A model generated the notes under the pieces. It saw only the letters and a program-made list of their open reading frames with translations, had not been told where the DNA came from and did no database searches. The position numbers and the translations under genes were made by a program. From Vicingaceae bacterium (GTDB lineage Bacteria; Bacteroidota; Bacteroidia; Flavobacteriales_E; Vicingaceae), in assembly GCA_028245195.1 (NCBI GenBank), contig JAOKCF010000013.1, positions 1-54,845 of the forward strand: a DNA stretch of 54,845 nucleotides. Reading direction: 5' to 3'. This document shows, piece by piece, positions 54,193 to 54,845 of this stretch. Positions within the stretch are counted from its first letter, which is position 1, and the number at the start of each line of letters is the position of its first letter.

Positions 54193-54324
54193 GGTTTCAA
54201 ATTTTTTGTTCAATTCAGTTTTAACTAAAAATATTTTTATTGAAGAAAAGGGGGTAGGGGGATTTCTTAGGACCCCGATATAAACCTTTGGATAGAGTTT
54301 GAAAACGGGTAATTAAGAAGATGG
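54055..54324. repeat. Island direct repeat 1 copy 2, joined to a gutted third small-protein locus
   Basis: 54055-54249 matches 48494-48688. The region after it keeps pieces of the small-protein leader (AAACCTTTGG...GAGTTTGAAAACGGGT) and then jumps to the end of the small gene (AAGAAGATGGTCTCCTAA, compare AAGAGGATGGTTAACTAA). The roughly 150 bp between, nearly the whole coding part, is deleted. Confidence 0.7.
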
Positions 54325-54328
54325 TCTC

Positions 54329-54658
54329 CTAATACATCAGATGTTGTTTGGATTTATCTCTCCAACCTGATTGATTCTTATACTTCACAAAGAATATTTT
54401 CAAATCACTTTGATTAGAGTATTCAACAAAATATATCTTCTTATTTGATTGATTAGGGTAATCTACAAAGTGCCATAACCCATTGTTACCATCCGATTGA
54501 TTTGGAGAATCTACTTTGAACACCTTTAAATCACATTGATTTTCATACTCTACTAAATATACCTTAATATCAGATTGGTTAGGGTACTCAACTGAGAACA
54601 CCTTTTGAGAGTATGAAGTTAATGGGAGTATGAATAATAGGATTAAGAGGTGTTTCAT
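54329..54658 (-). CDS. DUF6150-like secreted repeat protein, copy 2
   Basis: A 109-residue protein from ATG 54658 with signal peptide (to TSYSQ) and six units related to KVFSVEYPNQSDI. One unit is aberrant (GNNGLWHFVDYPNQSN), with an insert around NNGLW. The last 25 residues, DLKIFFVKYKNQ and SGWRDKSKQHLMY, are identical to copy 1. Compared with the 80-residue copy, the repeat number has expanded from four to six, as expected from slippage or unequal exchange within the repeats. Confidence 0.8.
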   Translation of the reverse strand: MKHLLILLFILPLTSYSQKVFSVEYPNQSDIKVYLVEYENQCDLKVFKVDSPNQSDGNNGLWHFVDYPNQSNKKIYFVEYSNQSDLKIFFVKYKNQSGWRDKSKQHLMY

Positions 54659-54680
54659 CAAGTGAGTGTTTTATTATAAT

Positions 54681-54761
54681 ACCAAACTTAACAAACCTCA
54701 GGAAATACCCCAAGAATCAGAAACTGATGATTTTAAATGGGAGAATATTTGGGGGAAGTGA
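54681..54761 (+). pseudogene. C-terminal fragment of a second excisionase-like gene
   Basis: An open frame of 26 codons plus TGA without a start. It encodes NKPQEIPQESETDDFKWENI, then WGK, which matches the tail of 47607-47858 (NKPQETNQESEPEESFQWKN, then IWGKN). The HTH part is missing; upstream is the DUF6150 gene start. The remaining 54762-54845 shows nothing recognisable. Confidence 0.75.
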
Positions 54762-54845
54762 TGATAAATTAAAACTAAAAATTCTTCAATTATTAATTTT
54801 ATAGTTTATTATATTTTTTAGAATTCCCCTTAGATTTTTCAATCG

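Noticed and set aside
46267..54845. Inovirus or microvirus prophage
   Set aside because: No Zot-like ATPase, coat-protein cluster or capsid protein is recognisable; only the Rep-type protein fits.

Overview
The window looks like chromosomal DNA of a Bacteroidota bacterium, most likely Flavobacteriales or a close relative. The evidence is low GC, type IX secretion (T9SS) cargo with type A and type B C-terminal signals, PorP/SprF proteins, SprB repeats, DUF4270 and DUF4399 lipoproteins, a viroplasmin-type RNase H, and TAnnTTTG (Bacteroidota -7) promoter boxes. No rRNA, tRNA or CRISPR array was found by eye. Both ends of the window lie in repeated sequence, as contig ends often do.

Region 1 (1-5.2 kb) is a decaying accessory patch. 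It holds a small T9SS-secreted protein, an NTF2-like lipoprotein and an LpqC-type esterase lipoprotein. Between them lie gene stumps (BspA-like, esterase paralogue, GIY-YIG nuclease), a 2OG-Fe(II) oxygenase with an internal stop, and two dispersed repeat families. Copies of the first repeat family directly abut truncated gene tails.

Region 2 (5.2-21.2 kb) is core genome: two envelope lipoproteins, a biotin carrier protein, an M1 aminopeptidase, RNase HI, convergent lipB/lipA, a MarC-type membrane protein, rnr, a TonB-like protein, a cyclase-family hydrolase, an EamA transporter and metG. Within it, 12.9-14.1 kb on the minus strand is one pseudogene with several lesions.

Region 3 (21.2-36.6 kb) is a surface-adhesin locus read on the plus strand: a small type B cargo protein, PorP/SprF, a 4275-residue SprB-repeat protein (49 repeats counted by eye), and a second PorP/SprF. 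The likely logic is that the giant and small cargo proteins leave through the T9SS with the help of the neighbouring PorP/SprF proteins. A thioredoxin gene with a one-base frameshift follows.

Region 4 (36.9-46.2 kb) is core genome again. A minus-strand cluster (panC, flippase-like protein, rfaE2, TPR protein, radA, polysaccharide deacetylase) faces away from a plus-strand cluster (half-length glycogen-synthase-like protein, DUF4270 lipoprotein, glmS).

Region 5 (46.2 kb to the end) is an AT-rich island immediately downstream of glmS. A plus-strand operon starts with a recombinase-like fragment and a hairpin-rich spacer. It continues with a 122-residue HUH endonuclease of the rolling-circle Rep type, two unknown small proteins and an excisionase-like HTH protein. 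A minus-strand cargo block of mostly unknown, often membrane-anchored proteins follows. The cargo contains a module (short membrane protein, plus-strand 55-residue cationic protein, DUF6150 repeat protein) that recurs in full or in part up to three times. The excisionase C-terminus recurs at the right end of the window. The two intact copies of the 55-residue protein differ mostly by synonymous changes, so they are probably real, undescribed genes. This island is the best candidate for a new system.
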